In this document: piece after piece, positions 35,796 through 47,174 of the stretch
Layout of the letters: every line of letters begins with the position of its first letter
Position numbering within the stretch: position 1 is the stretch's first letter
Source of the DNA: Ridgeia piscesae
Taxonomy: Eukaryota; Annelida; Polychaeta; Sabellida; Siboglinidae
Reading direction: 5' to 3'
Assembly (NCBI GenBank): GCA_025642075.2
Contig: JAODUO010000635.1
Location: 148,501-212,500, forward strand
Length of the DNA stretch: 64,000 nt
Notes under the pieces: model-generated
Told to the model about the DNA's origin: nothing
Database searches by the model: none
The model's input: only the letters and a program-made list of their open reading frames with translations
Program-made: the position numbers and the translations under genes

Positions 35796-36080
35796 AGTAC
35801 CTGGCAGTGGGTACTTCTCAGTGGGTACCTAGCTGTGGGCATCTGGCAGTGAGTACCTGGCAGTGGGTACTTCTCAGTGGGTACCTAGCTGTGGGCATCT
35901 GGCAGTGGGTACCTGGCAGTGGGTACCTAGCAGTGGGTACCTGGCCATGGCTACTTGGCCATGGGTACCTAGCCTTGGGTACCTGGCCTTGGGTACCTGG
36001 CCTTGAGTACCTGGCCATGGGTACCTGACCGTGGGTACCTGGCAGTGCGTAACCTGGCTGTGGGTACCTGGCTGTGGGTC
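35796..36080. repeat. 14-bp-type repeat starting at the exon 10 donor
   Basis: From the donor onward (gtaagtacctggcagtgggt) the intron is built of gtgggtacctggca-like words of about 14 bp, so the 5' splice-site-proximal sequence has been repeated about 20 times. Confidence 0.88.
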
Positions 36081-36313
36081 CTATCGATCACAATTACAGT
36101 TGTAATAATATTTTTGACTGTAGATGGTTAGTTTAATTAACAGCTGTGATTCACTTACTCTAGTCAATTGTTTTTATTCTACCAAGGCTGGTTCATTTAC
36201 ATCAGTGAATTGTTTTGAATCCTAACTGCATATGTGGTTTGTTTACCTCAATCAGTTGTTTATTATCATGACACAGAGAATGTTGACTTACATCACAAGA
36301 TTATTTGATGTCA

Positions 36314-39300
36314 ACACAAGATGTGTGTTTGTGTTACAGCAACAGTATGAGTTTGTCTACACAAGATGTGTGTTTGTGTTACAGCAACAGCATGAGTTCG
36401 TCTACACAAGATGTGTGTTTGTGTTACAGCAACAGTATGAGTTCGTCTACACAAGATGTGTGTTTGTGTTACAGCAACAGTACGAGTTCGTCTACACAAG
36501 ATGTGTGTTTGTGTTACAGCAACAGTATGAGTTCGTCTACACAAGATGTGTGTTTGTGTTACAGCAACAGTATGAGTTCGTCTACACAAGATGTGTGTTT
36601 GTGTTACAGCAACAGTATGAGTTCGTCTACACAAGATGTGTGTTTGTGTTACAGCTACAGTATGAGTTCGTCTACACAAGACGTGTGTTTGTGTTACAGC
36701 AACAGTACGAGTTCGTCTACACAAGACGTGTGTTTGTGTTACAGCAACAGTACGAGTTCGTCTACACAAGACGTGTGTTTGTGTTACAGCAACAGTACGA
36801 GTTCGTCTACACAAGACGTGTGTTTGTGTTACAGCAACAGTACGAGTTCGTCTACACAAGACGTGTGTTTGTGTTACAGCAACAGTACGAGTTCGTCTAC
36901 ACAAGACGTGTGTTTGTGTTACAGCAACAGTACGAGTTCGTCTACACAAGACGTGTGTTTGTGTTACAGCAACAGTACGAGTTCGTCTACACAAGACGTG
37001 TGTTTGTGTTACAGCAACAGTACGAGTTCGTCTACACAAGACGTGTGTTTGTGTTACAGCAACAGTACGAGTTCGTCTACACAAGACGTGTGTTTGTGTT
37101 ACAGCAACAGTACGAGTTCGTCTACACAAGATGTGTGTTTGTGTTACAGCAACAGTACGAGTTCGTCTACACAAGATGTGTGTTTGTGTTACAGCAACAG
37201 TACGAGTTCGTCTACACAAGATGTGTGTTTGTGTTACAGCAACAGTACGAGTTCGTCTACACAAGATGTGTGTTTGTGTTACAGCAACAGTACGAGTTCG
37301 TCTACACAAGATGTGTGTTTGTGTTACAGCAACAGTACGAGTTCGTCTACACAAGATGTGTGTTTGTGTTACAGCAACAGTACGAGTTCGTCTACACAAG
37401 ATGTGTGTTTGTGTTACAGCAACAGTACGAGTTCGTCTACACAAGATGTGTGTTTGTGTTACAGCAACAGTACGAGTTCGTCTACACAAGATGTGTGTTT
37501 GTGTTACAGCAACAGTACGAGTTCGTCTACACAAGATGTGTGTTTGTGTTACAGCAACAGTACGAGTTCGTCTACACAAGATGTGTGTTTGTGTTACAGC
37601 AACAGTACGAGTTCGTCTACACAAGATGTGTGTTTGTGTTACAGCAACAGTACGAGTTCGTCTACACAAGATGTGTGTTTGTGTTACAGCAACAGTACGA
37701 GTTCGTCTACACAAGATGTGTGTTTGTGTTACAGCAACAGTACGAGTTCGTCTACACAAGATGTGTGTTTGTGTTACAGCAACAGTACGAGTTCGTCTAC
37801 ACAAGATGTGTGTTTGTGTTACAGCAACAGTACGAGTTCGTCTACACAAGATGTGTGTTTGTGTTACAGCAACAGTACGAGTTCGTCTACACAAGATGTG
37901 TGTTTGTGTTACAGCAACAGTACGAGTTCGTCTACACAAGATGTGTGTTTGTGTTACAGCAACAGCATGAGTTCGTCTACACAAGATGTGTGTTTGTGTT
38001 ACAGCAACAGCATGAGTTCGTCTACACAAGATGTGTGTTTGTGTTACAGCAACAGCATGAGTTTGTCTACACAAGATGTGTGTTTGTGTTACAGCAACAG
38101 CATGAGTTCGTCTACACAAGATGTGTGTTTGTGTTACAGCAACAGCATGAGTTCGTCTACACAAGATGTGTGTTTGTGTTACAGCAACAGTATGAGTTCG
38201 TCTACACAAGATGTGTGTTTGTGTTACAGCAACAGTATGAGTTCGTCTACACAAGATGTGTGTTTGTGTTACAGCAACAGTATGAGTTCGTCTACACAAG
38301 ATGTGTGTTTGTGTTACAGCAACAGTATGAGTTCGTCTACACAAGATGTGTGTTTGTGTTACAGCAACAGTATGAGTTCGTCTACACAAGACGTGTGTTT
38401 GTGTTACAGCAACAGTACGAGTTCGTCTACACAAGACGTGTGTTTGTGTTACAGCAACAGTACGAGTTCGTCTACACAAGATGTGTGTTTGTGTTACAGC
38501 AACAGCATGAGTTCGTCTACACAAGATGTGTGTTTGTGTTACAGCAACAGTATGAGTTCGTCTACACAAGACGTGTGTTTGTGTTACAGCAACAGTACGA
38601 GTTCGTCTACACAAGATGTGTGTTTGTGTTACAGCAACAGTATGAGTTTGTCTACACAAGATGTGTGTTTGTGTTACAGCAACAGCATGAGTTCGTCTAC
38701 ACAAGATGTGTGTTTGTGTTACAGCAACAGCATGAGTTCGTCTACACAAGATGTGTGTTTGTGTTACAGCAACAGTATGAGTTCGTCTACACAAGATGTG
38801 TGTTTGTGTTACAGCAACAGTATGAGTTCGTCTACACAAGATGTGTGTTTGTGTTACAGCAACAGCATGAGTTCGTCTACACAAGATGTGTGTTTGTGTT
38901 ACAGCAACAGCATGAGTTCGTCTACACAAGATGTGTGTTTGTGTTACAGCAACAGTATGAGTTCGTCTACACAAGACGTGTGTTTGTGTTACAGCAACAG
39001 TACGAGTTCGTCTACACAAGATGTGTGTTTGTGTTACAGCAACAGTATGAGTTCGTCTACACAAGATGTGTGTTTGTGTTACAGCAACAGCATGAGTTCG
39101 TCTACACAAGATGTGTGTTTGTGTTACAGCAACAGCATGAGTTCGTCTACACAAGATGTGTGTTTGTGTTACAGCAACAGTACGAGTTCGTCTACACAAG
39201 ATGTGTGTTTGTGTTACAGCAACAGTACGAGTTCGTCTACACAAGATGTGTGTTTGTGTTACAGCAACAGTATGAGTTCGTCTACACAAGATGTGTGTTT

Positions 39301-39783
39301 GTGTTACAGCAACAGCATGAGTTCGTCTACACAAGATGTGTGTTTGTGTTACAGCAACAGCATGAGTTCGTCTACACAAGATGTGTGTTTGTGTTACAGC
39401 AACAGTATGAGTTCGTCTACACAACATGTGTGTTTGTGTTACAGCAACAGATGAGTTCGTCTACACAAGATGTGTGTTTGTGTTACAGCAACAGTCATGA
39501 GTTCGTCTACACAACATGTGTGTTTGTGTTACAGCAACAGTACGAGTTCGTCTACACAAGATGTGTGTTTGTGTTACAGCAACAGTACTGAGTTCGTCTA
39601 CACAAGATGTGTGTTTGTGTTACAGCAACAGTATGAGTTCGTCTACACAACATGTGTGTTTGTGTTACAGCAACAGTACGAGTTCGTCTACACAAGATGT
39701 GTGTTTGTGTTACAGCAACAGTATGAGTTCGTCTACACAAGATGTGTGTTTGTGTTACAGCAACAGTATGAGTTCGTCTACAC
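36314..39783. repeat. 45-bp minisatellite carrying the exon 11 acceptor and coding start (76 units)
   Basis: Units read caacagtatgagttcgtcta + cacaagatgtgtgtttgtgt + tacag. From the first caacag at 36340 to exon 11 at 39761 there are 76 units. Each contains tgtgttacag plus the first ~23 bases of exon 11 (QQYEFVYT). Variation is confined to a few sites (tat/tac/cat before gag, aga-tgt/cgt). Three single-base indels (near 39450, 39491 and 39584) break an otherwise strictly modulo-3 array. Three frames stay open for more than 1000 codons; these are not separate genes. Confidence 0.97.
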
Positions 39784-39910
39784 CACCATGGCGATGTACC
39801 TGCGTTGTGGCTCCACTGTCATCACTGTCAAACAACTCCCATTCGTTGTGCAGAAGTTGTCAATGAAAAATCCTCAGACACACAAGAGTGGCTTTGACAA
39901 GGAATTCAAG
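39761..39910 (+). CDS. RPTP exon 11: D1 end and D1-D2 linker
   Basis: The acceptor tttgtgttacag and donor ttcaag|gtgagc give 50 codons in phase 0-0: QQYEFVYTTMAMYLRCGSTV, then ITVKQLPFVVQKLSMKN, then PQTHKSGFDKEFK. It matches the end of D1 (EQYxFxYxxxxEYxxxGxTxI) and the start of the D2 lead-in (GFxxEFxxL). The acceptor and the first ~23 coding bases are the seed of the 45-bp, 76-copy array upstream. I chose this last copy because only it runs on into unique coding sequence. Confidence 0.92.
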
Positions 39911-39949
39911 GTGAGCATTAATGTTCAGTATTATATCATTGTACATATC

Positions 39950-40620
39950 AGCAGGCAGGTCCACTCAGTCCACCTTGGTGCCCTTAGACTACATAGGTCC
40001 ACTCAGTCCACCTTGGTGCCCTTAGACTACATAGGTCCACTCAGTCCACCTGGGTGCCCTTAGACTACACAGGTCCACTCAGTCCACCTGGGTGCCCTTA
40101 GACTACACAGGTCCACTCAGTCCACCTGGGTGCCCTTAGACTACACAGGTCCACTCAGTCCACCTGGGTGCCCTTAGACTACATAGGTCCACTCAGTCCA
40201 CCTGGGTGCCCTTAGACTACATAGGTCCACTCAGTCCACCTGGGTGCCCTTAGACTACACAGGTCCACTCAGTCCACCTGGGTGCCCTTAGACTACACAG
40301 GTCCACTCAGTCCACCTGGGTGCCCTTAGACTACATAGGTCCACTCAGTCCACCTGGGTGCCCTTAGACTACATAGGTCCACTCAGGCCACCTGGGTGCC
40401 CTTAGACTACATAGGTCCACTCAGGCCACCTGGGTGCCCTTAGACTACATAGGTCCACTCAGTCCACCTGGGTGCCCTTAGACTACATAGGTCCACTCAG
40501 GCCACCTGGGTGCCCTTAGACTACACAGGTCCACTCAGGCCACCTGGGTGCCCTTAGACTACACAGGTCCACTCAGGCCACCTGGGTGCCCTTAGACTAC
40601 ACAGGTCCACCCAGACCACA
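39950..40620. repeat. 38-bp minisatellite after exon 11 (about 17 units)
   Basis: Units read ggtccactcagtccacctgg + gtgcccttagactacata. Starts about 45 bp after the exon 11 donor and is related to the degenerate repeat in the intron after exon 9. Confidence 0.95.
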
Positions 40621-42790
40621 CAAGTGCTGTTGATGTCATGTGGTGTATCACGTCACGCCATGCTGTGCTACTGCCATGTGGTGTGTGATGTCATGCCATG
40701 CTGTGCACGTGCCTTGATCATGGTGTGTCATGTCATGCCATGCTGTGCACTGCCATGTGGTGTGTGATGTCATGCCATGCTGTGCACTGCCATGTGGTGT
40801 GTGATGTCATGCCATGCTGTGTACTGCCATGTGGTGTGTGATGTCACGCCATGCTGTGTACTGCCATGTGGTGTATGATGTCATGCCATGCTGTGTACTG
40901 CCATGTGGTGTGTGATGTCACGCCATGCTGTGTACTGCCATGTGGTGTGTGATGTCACGCCATGCTGTGTACTGCCATGTGGTGTATGATGTCATGCCAT
41001 GCTGTGTACTGCCATGTGGTGTATGATGTCACGCCATGCTGTGTACTGCCATGTGGTGTATGATGTCATGCCATGCTGTGTACTGCCATGTGGTGTGTGA
41101 TGTCACGCCATGCTGTGTACTGCCATGTGGTGTATGATGTCATGCCATGCTGTGTACTGCCATGTGGTGTGTGATGTCACGCCATGTGTGTACTGCCTAT
41201 GTGGTGTATGATGTCATGCCATGCTGTGTACTGCCATGTGGTGTGTGATGTCATGCCATGCTGTGTACTGCCATGTGGTGTGTGATGTCATGCCATGCTG
41301 TGTACTGCCTTGTGGTGTATGATGTCATGCCATGCTGTGTACTGCCATGTGGTGTGTCATGTCATGCCATGCTGTGCACTGCCATGTGGTGTGATGTCAT
41401 GCCATGCTGTGTACTGCCATGTGGTGTATGATGTCATGCCATGCTGTGTACTGCCATGTGGTGTGTGATGTCATGCCATGCTGTGTACTGCCTTGTGGTG
41501 TGTGATGTCATGCCATGCTGTGTACTGCCATGTGGTGTGTGATGTCATGCCATGCTGTGTACTGCCATGTGGTGTGTCATGTCATGCCATGCTGTGTACT
41601 GCCTTGTGGTGTATGATGTCATGCCATGCTGTGTACTGCCATGTGGTGTGTGATGTCATGCCATGCTGTGCACTGCCATGTGGTGTGTGATGTCATGCCA
41701 TGCTGTGCACTGCCATGTGGTGTGTGATGTCATGCCATGCTGTGTACTGCCATGTGGTGTGTGATGTCATGCCATGCTGTGTACTGCCATGTGGTGTGTG
41801 ATGTCATGCCATGCTGTGTACTGCCATGTGGTGTGTGATGTCATGCCATGCTGTGTACTGCCATGTGGTGTTGATGTCATGCCATGCTGTGTACTGCCAT
41901 GTGGTGTGTGATGTCATGCCATGCTGTGTACTGCCTTGTGGTGTATGATGTCATGCCATGCTGTGCACTGCCATGTGGTGTGTGATGTCATGCCATGCTT
42001 GTGCACTGCCATGTGGTGTGTGATGTCATGCCATGCTGTGTACTGCCATGTGGTGTGTGATGTCATGCCATGCTGTGTGCACTGCCATGTGTGTGTGATG
42101 TCATGCCATGCTGTGTACTGCCATGTGGTGTGTGATGTCATGCCATGCTGTGTACTGCCATGTGGTGTGGTCATGTCATGCCATGCTGTGTACTGCCATG
42201 TGGTGTGTGATGTCATGCCATGCTGTGTACTGCCATGTGGTGTGTGATGTCATGCCATGCTGTGTACTGCCTTGTGGTGTATGATGTCATGCCATGCTGT
42301 GTACTGCCATGTGGTGTATGATGTCATGCCATGCTGTGTACTGCCATGTGGTGTGTGATGTCATGCCATGCTGTGCACTGCCATGTGGTGTATGATGTCA
42401 TGCCATGCTGTGCACTGCCATGTGGTGTGTGATGTCATGCCATGCTGTGCACTGCCATGTGGTGTGTGATGTCATGCCATGCTGTGTACTGTCATGTGGT
42501 GTGTGATGTCATGCTATGCTGTATACTGCCATGTGGTGTGATGTCATGCCATGCTGTGTACTGCCATGTGGTGTGTGATGTCATGCCATGCTGTGTACTG
42601 TCATGTGGTGTGTGATGTCATGCCATGTTGTGTACTGCCATGTGGTGTGTGATGTCATGCCATGTTGTATACTGCCATGTGGTGTGTGATGTCATGCCAT
42701 GCTGTGTACTGCCATGTGGTGTGTGATGTCATGCCATGCTGTGTACTGCCATGTGGTGTGTGATGTCGTAACATACTGTGTACTGTGGTG
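40621..42790. repeat. 37-bp minisatellite running to the exon 12 acceptor (about 58 units)
   Basis: Units read tgccatgtggtgtgtgatgt + catgccatgctgtgtac. The final partial unit tgtactgtggtgtgttgcag is the exon 12 acceptor. It abuts the preceding 38-bp array with almost no unique DNA between. Confidence 0.95.
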
Positions 42791-42798
42791 TGTTGCAG

Positions 42799-42898
42799 AC
42801 TCTGTGCAGTGTGGTGCCCAAGTTGACGGTGGGGGAGTGTGCGGGGGGACATCGCGCTGAGAACAGACACAAGAGTCGAGACATCATGCTGCAGCCCC
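42799..42898 (+). CDS. RPTP exon 12: start of D2
   Basis: The acceptor gtgtgttgcag and donor cagcccc|gtcagt bound 100 nt reading TLCSVVPKLTVGECAGGHRA, then ENRHKSRDIMLQP. This matches the D2 lead-in pattern (F..LN......A...N..KNR...ILP.D). The KNR triplet is K-S-R here. It leaves one base, completed by exon 13. Confidence 0.82.
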
Positions 42899-43059
42899 GT
42901 CAGTACATAGCACTACACACCTACAGCACCTCACATTACATGACATCAGCCAGGCGGGGCACACACATGTCTTGTGTTGACAACAACACTTTAGTTTAGA
43001 CACAGATTACATACACACATACCCATGCACGCATGCACACGCACGGACACACATACATA

Positions 43060-43072
43060 CACACAACCCCCC

Positions 43073-43117
<45 letters not shown>

Positions 43118-43130
43118 CACACATACATAC
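43060..43130. repeat. (CA)n microsatellite
   Basis: A CA run of about 40 bp preceded by a C9 tract, inside intron 12. Confidence 0.92.
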
Positions 43131-43254
43131 ACAGACTTATACATTCACATGCACACACACAACAATTAAAAGATGACATGAAAAGTAGACACATAAATAC
43201 ACAGTTGGGATTGTGATATCGCTATGTAAAACAGCCTTTGACTTGCTGTTGTAG

Positions 43255-43331
43255 CGGAGAGAGCTAGACCCTATCTGCTGACACACGACCACAGTGACAG
43301 CACTGACTACATCAACGCTGTCTACGTCGAC
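43255..43331 (+). CDS. RPTP exon 13: D2 DYINAVYVD motif
   Basis: The acceptor ttgctgttgtag and donor gtcgac|gtcagt bound 77 nt. With the split Pro codon it reads PERARPYLLTHDHSDS, then TDYINAVYVD, which matches the D2 segment DRxRPxL...SDYINAVFVDGY. It ends in phase 0. Confidence 0.9.
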
Positions 43332-44880
43332 GTCAGTACATCTCATAGCTGCCTCTCATGCACTCTCAGTCATTGTCATTCATTGACATCCACAATCACT
43401 TCCTCTGATTCATAGTTATATCTCCTGGCTAACCCTGAACCTTCTCAATATGGTATATTATTGAGTAATCTCAAAACATTGAATATATTAAAGACATTTT
43501 GAAAAGCAGTCATATTTTAAAGCATCTTTTAATTCCTATTTTACATGAAAACACTTGGAAAAAATGAAAATTTGATAAATTAATAACTTCAAAGATATTG
43601 AAAGAATCAAATTATATTATGATAAAAAAAATTGAAAATACAAATAAATTCAACACATTTTGTACTAGTATTAGCAATAATCTTGCAAATAATATTAAAT
43701 ACAGAGGCATTTGTGGTAATTCATATTATCTAGATAAAATAGTTAACTGTGATTTTTACATTTAAATATACCATACAAGGAATAATGTAATATCTGTAAT
43801 ACCTTTCCAAGAAGTAGCTGTGGAAGATATGGTTTCTCTTTCAAATTGCAAAAAAATTATGAAGTAGCACTAATTAAATATTTAGCTTTTTAATCAATCA
43901 AGTATTAACGACAGGAATATTTCCTGATAGATAAACATTGCTAAGGTAACGTTAAACTCTCAACTGAAATTGCAGCACATATATTAATACATAAATTAAT
44001 GACTAGATTGGGTATAAGGTAGAAATACCAATAAACATTTATCGGAACCTTTTAGAAACTGTTGGCACCATTGACAATGTAATTTTAATTAACAAATTAT
44101 AATATTATACACAGAATAAACCTGAACTTATTCAGCAGTTACCTTATTGATCGTTAACAATATAATAAAACTGACAATATAAAATCAAGTACATTATCAA
44201 TAGCAACAGATTAGTCCTCTCTAGGGAAGTTACTACAATATGTAGTATGAAGGAATGCTGTTATACATCATATATGTATATTGATGAATTGCACACGGCA
44301 GCAAATTGTTTGATTTCATAATTTATGCTAAAATTTATACTTTATCAACAACATTAAAAAAATTTCAGCAATGGCATACATGACAAAAATGATGAATCTA
44401 ATTAATAAAGGAAGAACTTAAAATTAAATTAGTAGTCCAGAATAATTAAATCATCACAGACGTATGATCTCTCTCTCCCCAACAGTTTCTGCCAGCTATC
44501 TCAGTCGGGGATCTCATTCTGAACCTGTCTGTCCTAGTTGAATCACATCTGAGCAGTGTTTGTTTCATGCCTGACACATGGGCCCAGTTATGGCCGCACC
44601 CAGTAACAACAGATTGCAAAATTGAAATTCACAGCATTTCAAAAGACAAATATGCAGACTTTTTTAAATGAGTTTCCGTCATGAAACAAATCAAATTAAG
44701 CTAATTGCTGACATTGTTTCTAAAATACAAAACATAAAATATATACAGTATGTCTACAAAATAGGCATTATATTATAATGTAGACTGCTGAAAATGATGT
44801 GAAGTGAGGCCCTCTTTAGGACACTCGACCACTCTAGACTATCACCCTGTCTGGCTTTTGGACATGTTGTTCTATGTGTT
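43332..44880. other. Intron 13 unique AT-rich sequence
   Basis: No array, element or further exon recognised. This is the longest array-free intron within the D2 region. Confidence 0.55.
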
Positions 44881-44885
44881 GCTAG

Positions 44886-45017
44886 GGTTACTGCCAAACC
44901 AACGCCTACATCGTCACCCAGTGGCCCCTCAAGAGCACAATCAATGATGTTTGGCGACTGGTGTACGATTACATCATTCCTACTATAGTCCTACTTGACA
45001 ACGTGTCATTCTCAAGG
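44886..45017 (+). CDS. RPTP exon 14: D2 YIVTQ and W-R-LVYDY motif
   Basis: The acceptor gtgttgctag and donor tcaagg|gtgagt give 44 codons in phase 0-0: GYCQTNAYIVTQWPLKST, then INDVWRLVYDYIIPTIVLL, then DNVSFSR. It closely follows the D2 family segment GYxxxxAFIVTQxPLxxTxxDFWRLVYDxxxxxIVML. Confidence 0.93.
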
Positions 45018-45135
45018 GTGAGTCTTACTGCATCTACCGGCTCTAATGGTACTTCTTTTCAGTAGTTAAGACAGTTCACATTTAAATGGTAATAAAATGC
45101 CAAATTTATGCTAGCTCTAATGCTGAAATAAAATC

Positions 45136-45262
45136 AGTCAGTCAGTCAGTCAGTCATTCAGTCAGTCAGTCAGTCAGTCAGTCAGCAGTCAGTCAGTCAG
45201 TCAGCAGCAGCAGGCAGGCAGGCAGCCAGGCTGCCAGGCAGGCAGGCAGGCAGGCAGGCAAT
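45136..45262. repeat. Compound (CAGT)n / (CAGG)n microsatellite
   Basis: A cagtcagtcagt run turns through a short cagcagcag into ggcaggcaggcagg, all sharing the CAG core. Confidence 0.93.
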
Positions 45263-45373
45263 CTTTATTACAGACAAAAAGCGTACATTCAATATGCATT
45301 ATGTACAGAGTAAAATATCTCAAATAATATGTTTATTAAACTGTAAATATTGCATCCAGTTCCTCCATGATAA

Positions 45374-45434
<61 letters not shown>
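45374..45434. repeat. (TA)n microsatellite
   Basis: Alternating TA run in intron 14. Confidence 0.93.
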
Positions 45435-45503
45435 TCAACACTGCTATGCTTAATACTCTGAACAGTCAATAGAACAAGCCCCAGGTTTAACAAACCCATG
45501 GTC

Positions 45504-45584
45504 CCCTGTCTTGTTGAAATACCCCAGGTTTTGGCCTACCTGTGTGGGTTGAGTTGGTTCTTTAAGGTCCCCCGTCTGTTGTAG
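45504..45584. repeat. Partial duplication of the exon 15 5' edge
   Basis: The stretch gaaataccccaggttttggc + ctacctgtgtgggt occurs at about 45515-45549 and again at the start of exon 15 (45584-45617). The upstream copy reads gttgagttgg where the exon has gactgggtcc, and its acceptor-equivalent is cttgttg, not gttgtag. Confidence 0.85.
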
Positions 45585-45707
45585 AAATACCCCAGGTTTT
45601 GGCCTACCTGTGTGGGTGACTGGGTCCACTATGGTCCCCTCTCCGTGTGCCTGGTGCGGGAAGAAGAGACACCAACGATGACAACGAAGGTCTTCCAGAT
45701 AAGTAAG
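45585..45707 (+). CDS. RPTP exon 15: D2 YWP...YGP segment
   Basis: The acceptor cgtctgttgtag is preferred to the nearby ccccag because only it keeps phase 0 and gives KYPRFWPTCVGDWVHYGPLS, then VCLVREEETPTMTTKVFQISK. This matches the D2 segment CPxYWPxxxxxxYGPxxVxxxxxxxxxxxxxRxFxIxN. The donor is agtaag|gtaggt and the length is 41 codons. A partial second copy of the exon's 5' edge lies about 70 bp upstream. Confidence 0.88.
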
Positions 45708-45949
45708 GTAGGTTCACCTGCCTGCGTCTCTGTCATATAGTGGCAGATTGCTGCATCAACATTAACATGTATGTTTATGGGTGCCCTGTATATGTTGTGT
45801 ATGTGTGCTGTATGCTAGTGTATGCAAATGTATGTAGATGTGTTGTTATATCATTAGGAACTAGTAGTAAATGGTTTATTTCCTGATGGTAGCCAGGTCA
45901 CATGGTATGTTGTGATTTTTAATGGACCGTATCACTATAACATATCTTA

Positions 45950-45996
<47 letters not shown>

Positions 45997-46673
45997 CAAT
46001 AAAGCTTTAGATAAAATTCATAGCCATCAACAATACTGATAAAATAATAATAATAATAAATTAATAAAAAATATAAGAAATGAGTAATTAAACTGTAATT
46101 ATTTATAATATAATTATTTTAATAAAGGACATTAACAAAACATTATCTAAAATAAAAATGGTAAATTAATCAATTAAGTTAATAAAAAAAAACAATATGG
46201 ACTGTGTGACAGACAGCCATGTGGATCAGTGCGTCACATAACATTAGGTCAGTCCACAGACAGTCACATGTGACACCGTGCCTTGTCTTTGTCAAACCTC
46301 AATGAAATGTGCGTGTTGTGTTCAATGTGTTGTGAGTTTTGCTTGTTGTGAGCTCAGGTGAACAGTCCACACCTTGTCTGGCTAGATGCAATGAGACACA
46401 CTCAATAGTCTTCCTTATTGGGAAAGATTTGTAAATACATACATTTTGAAAAATACTAAAAATAGTAAAATAAACACTGTTAAATAAGAAACATCATTAA
46501 GCATTGAGGTAACCAGTGGGAAATGCCAGCTGTGTAACAGTTATATGCCACCGCGTTCTTTCATTGCGTCCGAGATTTCGAGCAACTACGACAGCGTGAA
46601 GTGAGGACAAGACGCACACGGTGTAGACATGCATGCCAGTACTTGTCATGTCATGTGTGTTGTTAATTGACAG
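45708..46673. other. Intron 15
   Basis: Contains a (TA)n tract (about 45951-45991) and AT-rich DNA. No other feature seen. Confidence 0.55.
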
Positions 46674-46736
46674 CGCAAGAAGTACGAGGGGCTGCTGGAG
46701 GAGATTGTGAAGTCTATACAGGAGAGGGGCACAACA
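46674..46736 (+). CDS. RPTP exon 16: small D2 insert exon
   Basis: The acceptor gttaattgacag and donor acaaca|gtgagc bound a 63-nt, phase 0-0 exon encoding RKKYEGLLEEIVKSIQERGT and a final T. It lies between the 'FQIS' strand and 'PVIRTVKMF', where most D2 domains have only a short connection, so it adds a charged, probably helical insert. Because it is symmetric (21 codons), it could be skipped without a frameshift. The splice sites are good, but the lack of a family match lowers confidence. Confidence 0.65.
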
Positions 46737-46918
46737 GTGAGCTCTCAAGTAACTGTCCACCTCTCACACGCACAGTGCATGGCATGGAGAGATCTCACAT
46801 TAGCTCCTTATACCACCACATTACTTTCACTGCTCTAGGGGGAGGGCAGGTAGACACATGCAGAGTCGAGTTGCTTCAGTACAGTGCATGTGTTGTCATT
46901 TATTGATTGCATGTATAC

Positions 46919-46973
<55 letters not shown>

Positions 46974-47126
46974 ATATATTTATTATACACATATACATTA
47001 TACATATGTGTGTACGTCCATGCATGGTTATATGCAATAGCATGCGTACATGCATGTTGAGATATAACAACATGCATGTTTATATATATACACTTTCCAT
47101 AATATATATATATATAGATGTATATG

Positions 47127-47174
<48 letters not shown>

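Noticed and set aside
36232..39591. A ~1100-codon 15-residue-repeat protein
   Set aside because: The frame is made of splice-acceptor plus exon 11 copies, other frames and the opposite strand are equally open, and indels separate it from the real exon. Kept only as a splicing hypothesis.
43025..43216. His/Thr and Cys/Val frames around the (CA)n tract
   Set aside because: Direct translation of a dinucleotide repeat on both strands.
45595..45707. Alternative exon 15 start at ccccag (45594)
   Set aside because: It would place exon 15 out of phase with exon 14; the gttgtag acceptor restores phase 0 and adds the family-like KYPRFWP.
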